A stretch of 64,000 nt of DNA. Source: Periplaneta americana (Eukaryota; Arthropoda; Insecta; Blattodea; Blattidae). Below are positions 34,480 through 45,989 of the stretch, piece by piece. The first letter of the stretch is position 1. Each line of letters begins with the position of its first letter. The stretch is taken from positions 109,290,263 to 109,354,262 of the forward strand of contig NC_091119.1 of assembly GCF_040183065.1 (NCBI RefSeq), read 5' to 3'. The notes below the pieces were generated by a model. The model searched no databases, was not told the origin of the DNA, and saw only the letters and a program-made list of their open reading frames with translations. A program made the position numbers and the translations under genes.

Positions 34480-35015
34480 GGTGGCTATCGATATTTTTGT
34501 TGTTGAAGAATGTGGACTACAAGTTGATGGCTTTGCTGACAAACTGATATTCAGCGTTGAGGTAACCTTTCATACGAGTGGAAAAGTGAATCGTCATAAC
34601 GTGAGCATTTAAGGATATGAGAATTCACGTGCATAATTATTATGTTGAGCATGAGCGTGATTCACCGAAGAATAATGTGTTCTGCGCATTGTCATGCGAA
34701 AATGTATACACAACATTTTTTTTTATTAAACCAACAGGGTCATGTGATCTAGATATACGTAGAGAATGGATGATGCCATTGCTAAATGACGATAAGAATG
34801 ACTTCATGTTTCAACAGAATGTCGCACCGCCGCATTTTCACCGCTGGTAGCTTAAACTGCATCTACCACGGCGCTGGATATGATGTGCAGGAGAGAACGA
34901 TTTGAATATTTTAAGGTGGCCTCCCCGTTCACCAGATCTAACGTCCTGCGAGTTCTTTTTATGTGACTACATAAAGGAAACCGTGTTTGTTCCATCCTTA
35001 CAGTTTTGCTCATTG
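34480..35015 (+). pseudogene. IS630/Tc1-mariner superfamily transposase relic
   Basis: Plus-strand frames give VTFHTSGKVNRHNV (after the first catalytic region), EHERDSPKNNVFCALSCENV, then REWMMPLLNDDKNDFMFQQN followed by VAPPHFHRW, and LRWPPRSPDLTSCEFFLCDY with IKETVFVPSL. Insect members of this family normally read FQQDGAPPHF and PDLTPCDFFLW. Here the second acidic position is Asn and the third is Glu. A stop and a frameshift lie between these blocks. The N-terminal DNA-binding part is not seen. It differs from the mariner family at 10 and 32 kb. Confidence 0.85.
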
Positions 35016-35024
35016 AGGCTGCGT

Positions 35025-35168
35025 ATTACCAGGGTCGTTAACAGCATTGATGGTTATCATTGGTTATTAATGGAGAAAAATTCGCTCCGACGCCGGGGAT
35101 CGAACCCGGGAACCCCAGTTCTACGCACTGGACACTCTACTGAGCTACGCCGAGGCTCAATCCACAGC
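35025..35168 (-). mobile_element. tRNA-derived SINE, minus orientation
   Basis: On the minus strand, A-box ggcgtagctcagtagagtgt and B-box cccgggttcgatccccgg are followed by gtcggagcgaatttttctcc and ataaccaatg. It belongs to the same family as 1366-1530 and 35289-35425, but keeps the best tRNA head of the three. It inserted just after, or into, the transposase relic. Confidence 0.8.
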
Positions 35169-35288
35169 ACGGATCGAATTCTTCTCCTTTGGTATTTTCC
35201 CTTAGTGGCTTTACTCCATGTTCGACATATATATTGACATATATATTGTATTAACTGTCACCGCACAAAGAGCGCACTCATTGGAGTG

Positions 35289-35425
35289 ACTTGGTGGCCG
35301 GGATTCCACAGTATATATGCACTGTTCGGCTCTGGGGGTCCCGGGTTTGATCCTCGGCGCTGGAGCGAATTTTTCTCCATCAATAACCAATGGTAAGCGT
35401 AACAGATAATTCTATAGGATCAAAA
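35289..35425 (+). mobile_element. tRNA-derived SINE, plus orientation
   Basis: B-box cccgggtttgatcctcgg is followed by gctggagcgaatttttctcc and ataaccaatg. The A-box part is replaced or lost. The start (gggattccacagtatata) matches 1374 onward. It forms a head-to-head pair with the minus copy at 35025-35168. Confidence 0.75.
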
Positions 35426-36045
35426 AAATAATGGTGCTGCGAGTCTAATTAAAATAAAACATTTGTAGTAATTAAAGAAAATGCTTTAAGTCTTTTGTGT
35501 TCACCGTGTATAACAAGTTCTAGTGTAATCTATATTTTAGTTTGATATCTGCATATTCCGAGAATGTGTTTAACGGGCACTCCTGACTGGTTCATAATTC
35601 TCGCAAAATTGAGAACAAACATACCAAATCCCCAATGACTGCAATATGTGTTAACCTACTTTGAGTTCTTTGCATTACTTATTTCCTTGCTATAATCGTG
35701 AAAGAGTAAACCTCAAGTATTATTGTAAATATCGATTTTAAGTAAAATCAAGGAAAATGCTACCTTTTGTTTCCATATTATTATAATTTTGTTCTAACTT
35801 CTAGTACACTCCTACAGTCCTGGAAGTAGGCTTCTTCTATTGTCGTGGTTTGCTACACCTTATTTCCAAGAAAATAATAATGAACATTTTGGTGCGCTAA
35901 TGTGTGGACAGCTTCATGAATTCTCGCTGTTGCAATGCAGCGCTTGGCGGCTTGCGTCGGCCAGCAGCCTTGTCTTCAGCTCGACGAGTAACACGCGAAG
36001 CACTGGTGTAAACCAAATGTGTTCGAATTACATATTATCGGTCTA
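35426..36045. other. Spacer with a small GC-rich patch
   Basis: The patch near 35935-36005 is GC-rich, but its frame shows no domain. Confidence 0.35.
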
Positions 36046-36066
36046 ATGATGATGATGATGTTGATG

Positions 36067-36116
<50 letters not shown>
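36046..36116. repeat. (ATG)n then (AAT)n microsatellite
   Basis: Five ATG triplets pass into about 17 AAT triplets. It directly precedes the LINE tail. Confidence 0.95.
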
Positions 36117-36125
36117 CTCATAATA

Positions 36126-36506
36126 CGAGTCTTTGAGAATAAGGTTCTTAGGAAAATATTTGGGGCTAAGAGGGATTAAGTTACAGGGGAATGGAGAAAG
36201 TTATACAACGTAGAACTGCACGCGTTGTTTTCTTCACCTGACATAACTAGGAACATTAAATCCAGACGTTTGACTTGGGCAGAGCATGTAGCACGAACGA
36301 GTGAATCCAGAAATGCATATAGAGTGTCGGATGGGAGGACGGAGGGAAAAAGACCTTTGGGGAGGCCGAGACGTAGATGAGAGGATAATATTAAAATGGA
36401 TTTGAGTGAGGTGGGATATGATGATAGAGACTGGATTAATCTTACACAGGATAGGGACCAATGGCGGGGTTATGTGAGGGTGGCAATGAACCTGCGGTTT
36501 CCTTAA
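36126..36506 (+). pseudogene. Non-LTR retrotransposon ORF2 C terminus with its natural stop (family C)
   Basis: One frame runs 127 codons from RVFENKVLRKIFGAKRD to the terminal stop at 36504. Internal stops are at 36177 and after GRPRRR. Recognisable blocks are LTWAEHVARTSESRNAYRVS, GRTEGKRPLGRPRRR, EDNIKMDLSEVGYDDRDWIN and LTQDRDQWRGYVRVAMNLRF-P. This is the typical end of RTE-like ORF2 in many insects. The stop is followed by a very short 3' part and an (AAT)n tail (36521-36587), as expected for a LINE that ends in a simple repeat. It is 5'-truncated. Confidence 0.88.
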
Positions 36507-36519
36507 AAGCCATTTGTAA

Positions 36520-36520
<1 letters not shown>

Positions 36521-36587
<67 letters not shown>
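36521..36587. repeat. (AAT)n tract, probable LINE tail
   Basis: About 22 uninterrupted triplets start 15 bp after the ORF2 stop. It probably grew from the simple-repeat tail of the element. Confidence 0.95.
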
Positions 36588-36588
<1 letters not shown>

Positions 36589-37226
36589 TTTGTAAAGAAA
36601 CTTCCTTATGACCAATGTTATTTAATCTCTATGGAATTTAAATTTTTGAAGTGGAATCATATTTACAAAACAGGTAACACTTAGCACAAAGAGCAAATAT
36701 GAAAAGAAGATCCTGTTGGAAGATCAGATTTTACATGCTAACTCAGAGAACAGCCTAGAAAAAGACTGTGCACTTCGTGATAAATTTAAAGATAATTTGG
36801 ACTTGAGATGTTTCTCAAACATTCAAAACAGTTGTATGTATTAGATTTGGGATTCGAGATATCATCGAAAAATATGTTTAAAAAATGCAATTTTTGAATT
36901 GGATCTAATACGATGTAAAACTGCAGTGACCAACGAATATTTGGAACAAGTATCAAATTTTGAAGTATGTGGTATGTAATATATCATAACTAGCGAAATG
37001 AAATCATATTCATAAAATTACACATAAGAATTCCGAAAACATTATGTAATAATGGTATGCATTATATCAGCCCTTCTTGTCAGTTCTTTGGAAATGAAGT
37101 TTAGTCTTTGGAATAAGAAGACAAAAATAGATTGATATTTTTGGAGTGAGATGTTCAAAATAATAGCAGGCTACATACTTTTAGACCAGAAGAGAAAGAA
37201 GGAAATTTTAGGAGAATTAAAAATGT
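36588..37226. other. AT-rich spacer, nothing recognised
   Basis: No supported feature. Confidence 0.4.
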
Positions 37227-37462
37227 AGCGTCCATACCTGTGGAGTAACGGTTAGCGTGTCTAACCACGAAACCAAGTGACCTAGGTTCGAATCTCTGTC
37301 GGGGCAAGTTACCTGGTTGAGGTTTTCTCCGGGTTTTTTCCTCAACCGAATATGAGCAATGCTGGGTAACCGGACTCATTTCATCGGTATTATCACCTTC
37401 ATTTCATTCAGACGCTAAATAACCTGAGATGTTGATACAGCATCGTAAAATAATCCACTAAA
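37227..37462 (+). mobile_element. tRNA-derived SINE, near full length
   Basis: An A-box-like stretch (gtaacggttagcgtgtctaa) and B-box (ctaggttcgaatctc) precede the core ggttttctccgggttttttc and the tail cagacgctaaataacctgag, then cagcatcgtaaaataat. It shares its core and tail plan with the 33325 SINE but has a different tRNA head. Confidence 0.85.
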
Positions 37463-37854
37463 AATTGTAATCAATTATTAATTTAATCTAACGTTGAAAT
37501 GTAATTAATTTGACGCGTCTTGAGAATGAACAAAAACAGAGTAACGACAGATCTTTTTTTTATTCACAGTCTGCATGCTTCATTACCGTGGAGTAGTACT
37601 ACAAGCATTGGTTTATTTTACACTATGTACAAATAATTACTTTATGTTATTCTGAGAGTTATTTTGTAGGCTATATAAGTGGATGAAATTTTGTACTTAT
37701 TATTCATTGTAATTTATCAAATTGTATATTATTAGTAAATATGGTCAAATTCTTAAGATATTTGTACAATAGTTTGTTTTTATTTACTGGCCAGTTTCTA
37801 GTCTTGAAAACTGCCACTTTCAGAATGTCTCTTTCTCTCTCAAGTAATTTACGT
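37463..37854. other. AT-rich spacer, nothing recognised
   Basis: No supported feature. Confidence 0.4.
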
Positions 37855-38775
37855 ATAACAAATTATCTATCGTTTTTTCGTCATTGTTGCATGGACATAA
37901 TGGGCTATCAATAATTTTATATTTATGTAGATAAGATTTTATATTTCCGTGTCCTGTTATTATGGTTGTGAAGTTTTAGTTTTAACCGATCGTTTATATT
38001 TGGGAAGAAAGATTTTGTGATTTGTCCTTTTGCTGTGTTGTCCCATTCGTTTTGCCACTTCACTAAACTGAGATTGTGTATTTCACCTTTCACTGCACTT
38101 TTTGGTGTCTTGCTGTAGCTCTCTTGAATATCTTCGGACTGTGCTGCCACCTTCGCAAGTTGATCTTCTAATTCATTCCCCACGTGTCCCGCGTGGGCCT
38201 TAATCCAGTTGAATTCTATTTTCCAGTTCTTCCCCTCCGCTTCCTTTACTCTCTTCTGATTTCTTCTATGAGATGTGTATGATTTGTTTGGTTTTTAAGG
38301 GAGTCTAATGTTTTCCTGCTGTCTGTAAATATTGAAATTGTTTGCTGTTGACTTTTAATGGTTTGTACATGTTAAATAGCTTTTAATGTAGCTAGTTGTT
38401 CAGTCTGATTGTTTGAACAATTGCCATTCAGCCTGTATTTTAGCACTTCCTCCAGGTTGCCTTCTTTGAATAAACTATTCCAGCTCCAGCACCGAGTTCA
38501 CCCTTGCTCCCATCTGTGAAGATTTAAATTATATTATGTTCGTTCTCTGCTATTCCTTCTCTGATTGTTACGGAGTCAGTGGATGCTGCCAATGTTGTTG
38601 CTCCATATCGTGGTCAATATGATTCCTGTTCTCGTGGTCATCTTGGTTTCTGTTTCTTTTGACAACTTGGTAATACTCTGCTATCTCCTCTATTTGGATG
38701 TTTATTGGGATCACTTCTGTTATCACGCACAGTGCTTCAGTAGACACAGTTCTGTAAGACCCGATGAACAATTTC
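37855..38775 (-). pseudogene. Non-LTR retrotransposon fragment: RT thumb and RNase H
   Basis: Minus strand, from 38771 downward: IGSYRTVSTEALCVITEVIP, the block after the polymerase core in R1/Jockey-group elements. Then comes an RNase H domain with IFTDGSKGELGAGAGIVYSK (first catalytic Asp), QTEQLATLKAI with the conserved Glu, IFTDSRKTLDSLKN (second Asp) and NWIKAHAGHVGNELEDQLAK, where the usual catalytic 'GNExAD' Asp region reads GNELED. The end is an H-N-H-N-N-R-T stretch. Several stops and frameshifts split the domain. This is a different LINE clade from families A to C, which lack RNase H. Confidence 0.88.
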
Positions 38776-39739
38776 TAACAAGTTGATTAATAATTACATT
38801 CAGGGAAAAGACTGGGAAACATTAACTAGACGACTTGTATTGGAATTGAATCCGAGTTGGCTAGTTTTTTAATGAGATCTACTGACCATCACTGCTGTAT
38901 AGCGGTTGATCAGAGCCATTGTAATATTTGTGAATGTGTAGGAATAAACTTGGAAAACAACGATAACGACCACAACGAGAAGAATGCTTTCTTACACTAC
39001 ATTCTTACTTTCTTCACCTGAAGATGGGAATCAACCATCAAAACGTCGTGAATTCCTATAGGGCTACTTGTACCCTGAGTATATCATCATTCATCAGCAA
39101 TTAAAATGTTCAACCATCACCTTTTCTGAATAGTCTATCATTACTTGCACTCTCATATGACACAAGCGAACAAAGACGGACAAACAACGGTACTTTGAAG
39201 TGAATAAACAGATATGCAAGGTGTTAAGAAACCCACGATTACTGAAGTAAAATATCTGCGGTATATGGCATTAAAATAATTACAGTTTCTTACCCATAAA
39301 ATTATAGTAAAGGCGAAATAGGATTACAATTTGTATTGGAATGACTTCAACCCATCTTAGTGATGGAGTGAAACTTAGTTGCTAATAACTCATCAACAGC
39401 GTTTTTATATTTAGCGTTATCATAATCCGAAACATTTACAGACTAATCACATGATTGCATGTCATTGCATTAGTGTCCTTTGTTGATATTATTTTGAGAT
39501 GTTTTAAAAATGTTTCTTTTGGACCGTTCATGGGAACATGGTGGTCCATTCATAGAACCCTGTCGCCTTCTTTGAACCAATAGCCGAATTTTAAATGAAC
39601 TAATCTTTAAACAGATATAAATAGGATGTAACCCTGAAACTTCATTTTATCACTCCTTATTAGTAATGTAATTGTTCAAGGCTATTAACGGGATTTTAAG
39701 GCATTGCCTTTTTTTTTTTTAGATAAAATATGAAATCGT
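38776..39739. other. AT-rich spacer with a retroelement-tail-like motif
   Basis: At 39019-39052 a 'cacctgaagatgggaatc ... aaaacgtcg' stretch resembles the 3' non-coding motif of some Penelope-like elements. That is weak evidence. Nothing else was recognised. Confidence 0.3.
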
Positions 39740-40188
39740 TAGGTGGTCCATTGATGGCTATTTTCCCCCTATATCTCAAATTATTATTAAGAAGCAATTG
39801 CCACTGATGATGTATACAAAAAATGAAAAGAAAAAGTTTCCAGTTTTCACTGTCACATCTCTTTGATACAGCTAAGCACGTCAATATTTCATAAGTTTAT
39901 TAGTTATTTCAGTTTCTTTAACGCAGGGAATAGGCTTGACTATTAGGTGCTCCAACGTTGATTGTGAAGATGAACTGGAAGTAGCAACGTTAGTAGATGT
40001 AGGTCCATTTTGGAAAGGATCAATATGTTCAAGATGATATGAAAAATACTTGTACTTCCACTATAATTGAATGATTTTCCGCATTTATTGCAAAACGTTG
40101 CTTTTTCGTCCGTCACATTTCCACAATCGTTTAATTTAAATCCGAAACTTTCACAAAGTTTTCCATGCAAAGAAGATTCATGATCCAT
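39740..40188 (-). pseudogene. BED zinc finger of a hAT-type transposase, relic
   Basis: The minus frame reads ATFCNKCGKSFNYSGSTS and, after a one-base shift, YHLEHIDPFQNG. Together they give the BED pattern C-x2-C ... GSTS-x(n)-H-L-x2-H. It continues IVKPIPCVKETEITNKLMKY, like the region just after the finger in ZBED-type hAT transposases. The dimerisation and catalytic parts are not seen downstream. Frameshifts and stops show that it is dead. A host ZBED gene cannot be excluded, but the decay argues against it. Confidence 0.65.
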
Positions 40189-40896
40189 ATTTGCAACTGA
40201 AGTTCACAAATATACAACGCTGAATGCACACACTCACCTTTGAGTAACCAACAAGTAGGTCTACGCACAATCTCTGAGAAATAAACGAACTGACAATCTG
40301 AAGTTACCGAAGTCAGAGCATTGACAGTTTCATAAACAACTAATGGACAAAGTCAGGTGCACGTGGACGAAGCAAAAGTATTCAATTGCAAGAAAATGTA
40401 CAATTACTCAGATTATTAACCCTCTTCCAATTGCAAAATTCTAGCTACTTTAGGGTGGTTATTATTACAAAAGACAACATGTTCGCAAGTAAAATACAAT
40501 ATAGCCTACGCTACGTCGTTTTAATAGTTTGTGAAAATAGCCTGAAGTTGTTGTCTAAACTGCGTTTTCAAAGAAAAAAGCTATTAAGGAAGAATTTAAA
40601 TTTCTGTATAATAATTATTGTACTTACAGTATTATTGATTTTGCCTTTTTATAGCAAGGAGACAAGAATATCAGGTGTGCACTAATGACCTGTCGATCAT
40701 AGCCTAAGAGTTTACCGCACTGAAAGATATACAGATTACGTGCTACACAGACTTCACAAGATAGGTCTAGTTATGCTTACTTCACCACACGTTAATTTTA
40801 TTCGGTTCGGTTAATCAATTAAAACAAATTTTATCGATTAATCCGATTTCAAAATTAATCAATTAATCGCTTCGATTAATCAATTAAATCGACAGT

Positions 40897-40897
<1 letters not shown>
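40189..40897. other. Spacer; short (AATCAATTA/GATTAATC) cluster at its end
   Basis: Between 40810 and 40890 the motifs AATCAATTAA and CGATTAATC recur in both orientations, forming an overlapping palindromic cluster. Confidence 0.45.

Positions 40898-40936
<39 letters not shown>
40898..40936. repeat. (AAT)n microsatellite
   Basis: About 12 triplets directly after the palindromic cluster. Confidence 0.93.
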
Positions 40937-40937
<1 letters not shown>

Positions 40938-41420
40938 AATCGTATGTATTACTCAGTACAGAAGCAGTGCTTTTATCTATAAAACCAACGGTCTCTGTTA
41001 CATTCCAGTCGATTGAAATGAGTATTTATGTTCCTTAATATTGACGGTACTTGTTGCGTCTTACTTTGCATCTATCTCCAAGCAAACTACATAGTTATGA
41101 AGTCAGTCTTACAATTTATGAATGTTTTGAGTCGGCACACAATTTCCACTAAGATGTAACAAGATGTTTAATAAGGTAAACATTATCATAGGTAACATAA
41201 GAAGTTTTCATTTTGTCTCTACAGGGTGTAAGGGGTATATGTGCCATTATTTTAACTGATGAATGTTCTTGCCATAAGGAAGAAAAAATGTCCTTACAAT
41301 TTTTTTCTAATTGGAATATTTAACTAATTATTAAAGTTTACAGTATTAGGTTTTTGGCAACGTTGCTGGATGGGGAGGAGGGAGTTTACAAGTACACGGT
41401 ACAGCTCAAGCGGATACAGA

Positions 41421-42845
41421 CATACCCATGGATGGGCAACTCGTGCTCCGAAAGTGCTAAAAACCTTGAAAGAGAGAAAGGCAGACGGAGCCAGCCGCAG
41501 CAGTTACAAGTTGTTTGTAGTTTCGCTGCAAAAGCCACGGTGCGCTCTGGCGGCTCATGCAAGTGATCGTGATATCTATTTCATGATTTGAATTTCAGAA
41601 TGACGCATGGTACAGTAATTATAGTAATTTCAGACAGACTATACCTGAACACATAACAAAATTATATTATTTTCTAGCTTTGTAAATTAGTTTAGTACTG
41701 GAAACACAAACTAAATACAACTTTTTCAAGATACAACAAATATAGCTGCAACACTTATTTATTATTACACTATTTGTTAATATTTCTTATTATATGTCTT
41801 ATTTGAAACATAGAACGCTAGAATTTACAAGTCTTTATACATTACAGAGTATTCCTCTGTTCTCAGAAATGTAATAGTCTGTATTCGCAAACAATAACAA
41901 ATTTAAGGAAGTATTTTTTTACATGTCATTGCAGATGAAATAAGCTTACTTCTGAGCTCTTTCTTTACTTTGAGAGCTTTTACACTTCTTTCTTGTATTG
42001 AACTCTGCCTCAAGCAAAATATGGAAGCAAAGAGTATATTTGGAAATTCTGACTTAGACAACATTACGAACAGTTCGATTCCTGATTTTGCTGGAATCTG
42101 AGTGACGTGCTGTTCTGTAGATTTATTAATTCAAGCTATAAATTTTCAGGATTTTCTATCGGCGTAAGCCAAAAAGATTTCAGAAAAATTTCGATTCCTT
42201 GTCAATTGTCACTGTTTCTCCAAACTTAGCAGTGAATTCTGCTGTAGGTCTTGAAGTAGGGTCTTATGTTTGATAAGAAGATTTTCTTATCACTCTTCAA
42301 GATAGTTTATAGTCAAAGAAAGGTAAGTTGTCTATGTTCTACTGCCACATTTCAAATTTATCCATAAAATTTATGTTCATAAATTATTGACATTACTTAT
42401 GCTCTTAGCTAGTCGATTATATGTCTTGCAATTCTGTAACTCGCACGCATAACGTGCTAATGATATTTGATATCAGTCTCACCTGATTGATATCTCATTT
42501 TAACTTTAGCTGTTCTAAAGCAGATGCAGACAGTATTTCTTTACTAAAACCTTCACTGTTTATTTGTAACATAAAATGTCATAGTAAGAAAGTGTAATAG
42601 AATACAGGCTTTACCTCTCTTCTTAATAAAAAAAAAATATCTTTTTACTCGTAACTAAAGGGAAATGATCTGGGAATTATATTGTTTTTCACTTAAAACG
42701 AGCCGCCACTTACTGCAGACGCGATCGAACTTGTGTTTGAAAGAACCGCACACAGACAGTACAGCTAGTAGCCTACAGAGTCCGTTCTACCTGCACTGAG
42801 ATTGTGTTGACACTTTAAGAGCACGAGTTGCCCACCCATGGACAT
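41421..42845. mobile_element. Unclassified 1.4-kb segment with inverted ends
   Basis: The left end catacccatggatgggcaact continues ..cgtgctc and is matched by the inverse of 42819-42845 at 24 of 27 positions, with weaker similarity for a further 15 bp inward. The outermost 150 bp on each side are GC-richer than the AT-rich middle and share a tggcggctc/gagccgcca motif. The middle has no readable frame. It could be an old DNA transposon or two inverted copies of a repeat. Confidence 0.5.
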
Positions 42846-44739
42846 ACCGGTACAAAACAGATGCTCTGTTCTAATGCAGGGGCGGACTGTTGTTTACATA
42901 AAACGAACAGCAAATACAAACTTTCAATCTCATTAATAGAACTTCATGGTAAATTTCCATTTTATTTAACAATATTGGTCCATTTTTATCGTACGTCTAA
43001 AAAGTACACAATAATGGTTTACTGAACAAAATCACACGAACTTTTTTTTTAAATGCAACATTTTAATATTTCCCGCTTCCATAAAGCAGTATACCATTTT
43101 TAAAGAAATTTCTGTTTGTGTGATTTTCGAAACGAGGTAAGAGACTCCTAGTTTCTAATAATTGTTATGAAACCGCTACGAAAGTTCGCCGATTCATTGC
43201 GGAAAACATTGACGTTACATCTTCTTGCCTCACTTGAATTACGACGACTTTCTCCATAAATTAATAACATATGATATTCCTAAACTGTGAATGGCATTCT
43301 AAGTTGTTTATCGAATACCCTGTACTGAACTGACATCCGCACGGCAGTAGACCTATGGACAGGGAGCTTGAACTCAGCTGACATGTACGTACGTCCGTGC
43401 AGAGTACTGCCTGCTGCACACGTTGCCACGTCTCTCACGCCAGAATATTAACAAATTTAAGCATGTAATTTTATTTAATTTCACGAAAACGTAATAGAAC
43501 ACACAAATATGTATTTAAACTGATATTAACTCTTTGCTAGATATACCTACTGATGTAATTGTTTTCGTAATTTTACTAACGATATAAGCAGTATAACGCG
43601 AATAAAATAAGAGAAGAAATATTTTTTTCTGGGAAAACTGTCAAGTTTTGACCCTATGTTGTATGGAAATTTTTTGATCCTGTAGACCGTCCCCGACGAT
43701 AAGGACGGCACTTATACACTCTGTATATTCAAAAGCGCGAAGAGTGATAGAATATACCCGAAGGAAATGAAAATCTTGAATATAATAATAAATAAATAAT
43801 AAAATACAAATAATAACTCATATTATTATTTCGATAAGATATTTTATTTATTTACATCGTATCACATTCATTTCGCTGTCACGTCCTACTGTATTCGTAA
43901 AAAAATTTTGAAAATATTTATTTAAAAAAACTACTAGAGACATATAGTGTTAACGATTATAACCACGCATGGATGGCAGAAACAATGTAATAATAAAAAT
44001 ATTAATTTTTATTACAAACACAATGAAATTGAAATTATGGCTATTTAATTAAGTATACAATATTGTTGTGGCATTCCATAAAAGTAAATTTATTGGGTGT
44101 ACTTGATGCTGAGTAAAATGGTATTGATTGGTTATTTTCTAAATTTATTGACAATTAATTACTCGTAGGTTATGGTGTTCCTCATTTTTTTGTATGGACA
44201 CACTATAATTTCCATTGCATATAAAAGAGAAAACAATTGCGAATCATCAACAAGACAAAGTTACAATATAAAATTGACAATATTGCACTGATTGAAGGAA
44301 TTCTTACAGTTCATTGGTGAACTGGTATGTGGGCAAAATAGTCATCATGAACAAGAAAATAATAAGTTAATACAAAATTAAAAAATCATGTAGAAATGAT
44401 GAACAATTCAAATTATACGGCCGTTCTACTTACCGGTATGCAAATAAATATTAGGAAACCGATGTTACTCGTAGATGAAAAAAGAAAATAATACCTAACA
44501 CAATAATAATAGTAATAATGATAAAGATGATGAAACAAATTTGAACTTTTTTTTTTTTTTGCTTTGGGCATGTGATACATGTTTTGTATATAATTTAAAT
44601 CTCCTGAATACGAATATGACAATAAAAACAGTTGTTGGTTACGGTTTTTTTTTTTAGAAATTTTCGAATTTATACAGTATCTGTTCAAAATACTGCTTTA
44701 TATAATGACACTAAGGTTAAATACTCACTGTTCAGAAGA
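42846..44739. other. AT-rich spacer, nothing secure
   Basis: No supported feature. A GC-richer piece at 43330-43440 was not recognised. Confidence 0.4.
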
Positions 44740-45500
44740 TTACAGCTTTCTTTTTCTGCATCTTCTTTTATACCTGGGCATCAGGTACATCACGAGCTAA
44801 AGTCCAATTAATAGTCTGCTAGCGTATTGGTACTCCACTGGCTTGGTATATTTTTTCCATAGTTGAAATTTCTTGATGAAGGCGCTCACCATGCTCATCA
44901 TTTAAATTGCCACAATTCTCGGGGGAAAAATCATTGCAATAGAGAACGTTGTCCATTTTCGAACGCCGAATACGAAATGCTGCCACTCTGACATCTAGGC
45001 CTACTGCCAAATAATTTTATCCCTTTAGTCTGCAGGCTAATAGTTCTGCTTTAGATTTACCAAGATCCAGACTTCAAATTAAATCGTTTAGTTCTCCTTG
45101 TGTCATTAAATGATGCACTGTTGAGGAAGTGCTTTCGTATTCGAAGGCTTCAGAAGGGACAGTTTCTTCTTCGGGTGATTAAGAATCAAGTACAAAATTA
45201 GTTGGAAGTTTTGGCACAGACAATTCGGAACTGTGAGGGAGTGGTCGGATGGCTGATGGAATGTTCGGATAGGATATTGTAGGTTTGCTTTTAGATGTCA
45301 TACTCTGTACTGGTGGAGTCAAACAAAAGTAACCGTCATTATTATGATTTGTTGGTTCCCTCCAAATCATTGGTACGGTAAATCTCATGGCTCGATTTTT
45401 CTCCTTTAACCAGTATTGTAAATTTGAGGTATAAGTTTTACAACAAGTATTAGGGGCCCATTCTTTATCAAACAGTTGAAATATAATTCGTATGCTTTTT
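44740..45500 (-). pseudogene. Relic of a repeated arthropod ORF family (WREP / DEHGERxHQ blocks)
   Basis: Minus strand, in order: DKEWAPNTCCKTYTSNLQYW, then LKEKNRAMRFTVPMIWREPT, NHNNDGYFCLTPPVQ, ISYPNIPSAIRPLPHSSELS with VPKLP, a Glu/Ser-rich acidic linker after a stop, then MTQGELNDLI.SLDLGKSKA and ELLACRLKG. A gap follows, and then FSPENCGNLNDEHGERLHQE with ISTMEKIYQ, and WTLARDVPDA. I recall this block order from a high-copy uncharacterised ORF of arthropods. Conserved Cys and His (CC, WREPxNH, CYFC-like) suggest a zinc-binding module. Stops, frameshifts and a lost central part make it a pseudogene. The function and mobility of the family are unknown to me. Confidence 0.7.
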
Positions 45501-45695
45501 GATTTAATGGGGTTAATTTTCAGTTTTGTTTAACTGAAACAAACTCACCACAAATATAGCAGAAACTGTCAGTTTTGTTAACACACGAGATATTTTGCAC
45601 TTATCCGATATAACAAAAACTATTAATTATCATTAAAGCGCACTTTAAAGAAATAAACATCTTACACAGAATACTAACATCACGGAAATCTCCTC
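45501..45695. other. Spacer
   Basis: AT-rich, nothing recognised. Confidence 0.4.
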
Positions 45696-45989
45696 GTAAA
45701 CTGAAGCGATTTCATACGACGAACCTGTTTCTCCCCCTCCAAATGGAACCGGAAAGGACAATAAAACAATTTCCGCTTCTAGAAGTGGTTCTGACAGAAT
45801 GGTCTATTGCAAAATATAAACTACAGTAATGTCGCTAAAGCTCACAGTGAAATAATTACATATTTCAAGTAAAATCAAGTAAACTCAAGCGAAATCATAT
45901 TGCAAACCTGTTTTACCCCCACCAAATAAACTCGTAAAAGAGCAATAAAATAATTTCCGTTCCTACAAGTGCTTCTAACATGGTGGCCT
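45696..45989. repeat. Two diverged copies of a unit, 183-bp period
   Basis: Copy 1 starts gtaaactgaagcgatttcat and copy 2 (45879) gtaaactcaagcgaaatcat. Both continue with CCTGTTT(C/T)(A/T)CCCCC, ACAATAAAACAATTTCCGC-like text, and AGTGGTTCTGACA / AGTGCTTCTAACA. The conserved part is about 110 bp. The rest of each period has diverged. Confidence 0.85.

Noticed and set aside
39019-39060. Penelope-type 3' motif ('cctgaagatggg ... aaaacgtcg')
   Set aside because: Too short and no coding part nearby. It was left as a note in the spacer entry.
41354-41591. Two overlapping plus-strand frames of about 70 codons
   Set aside because: They overlap each other in different frames within the GC-richer end of an unclassified repeat, with no domain in either.
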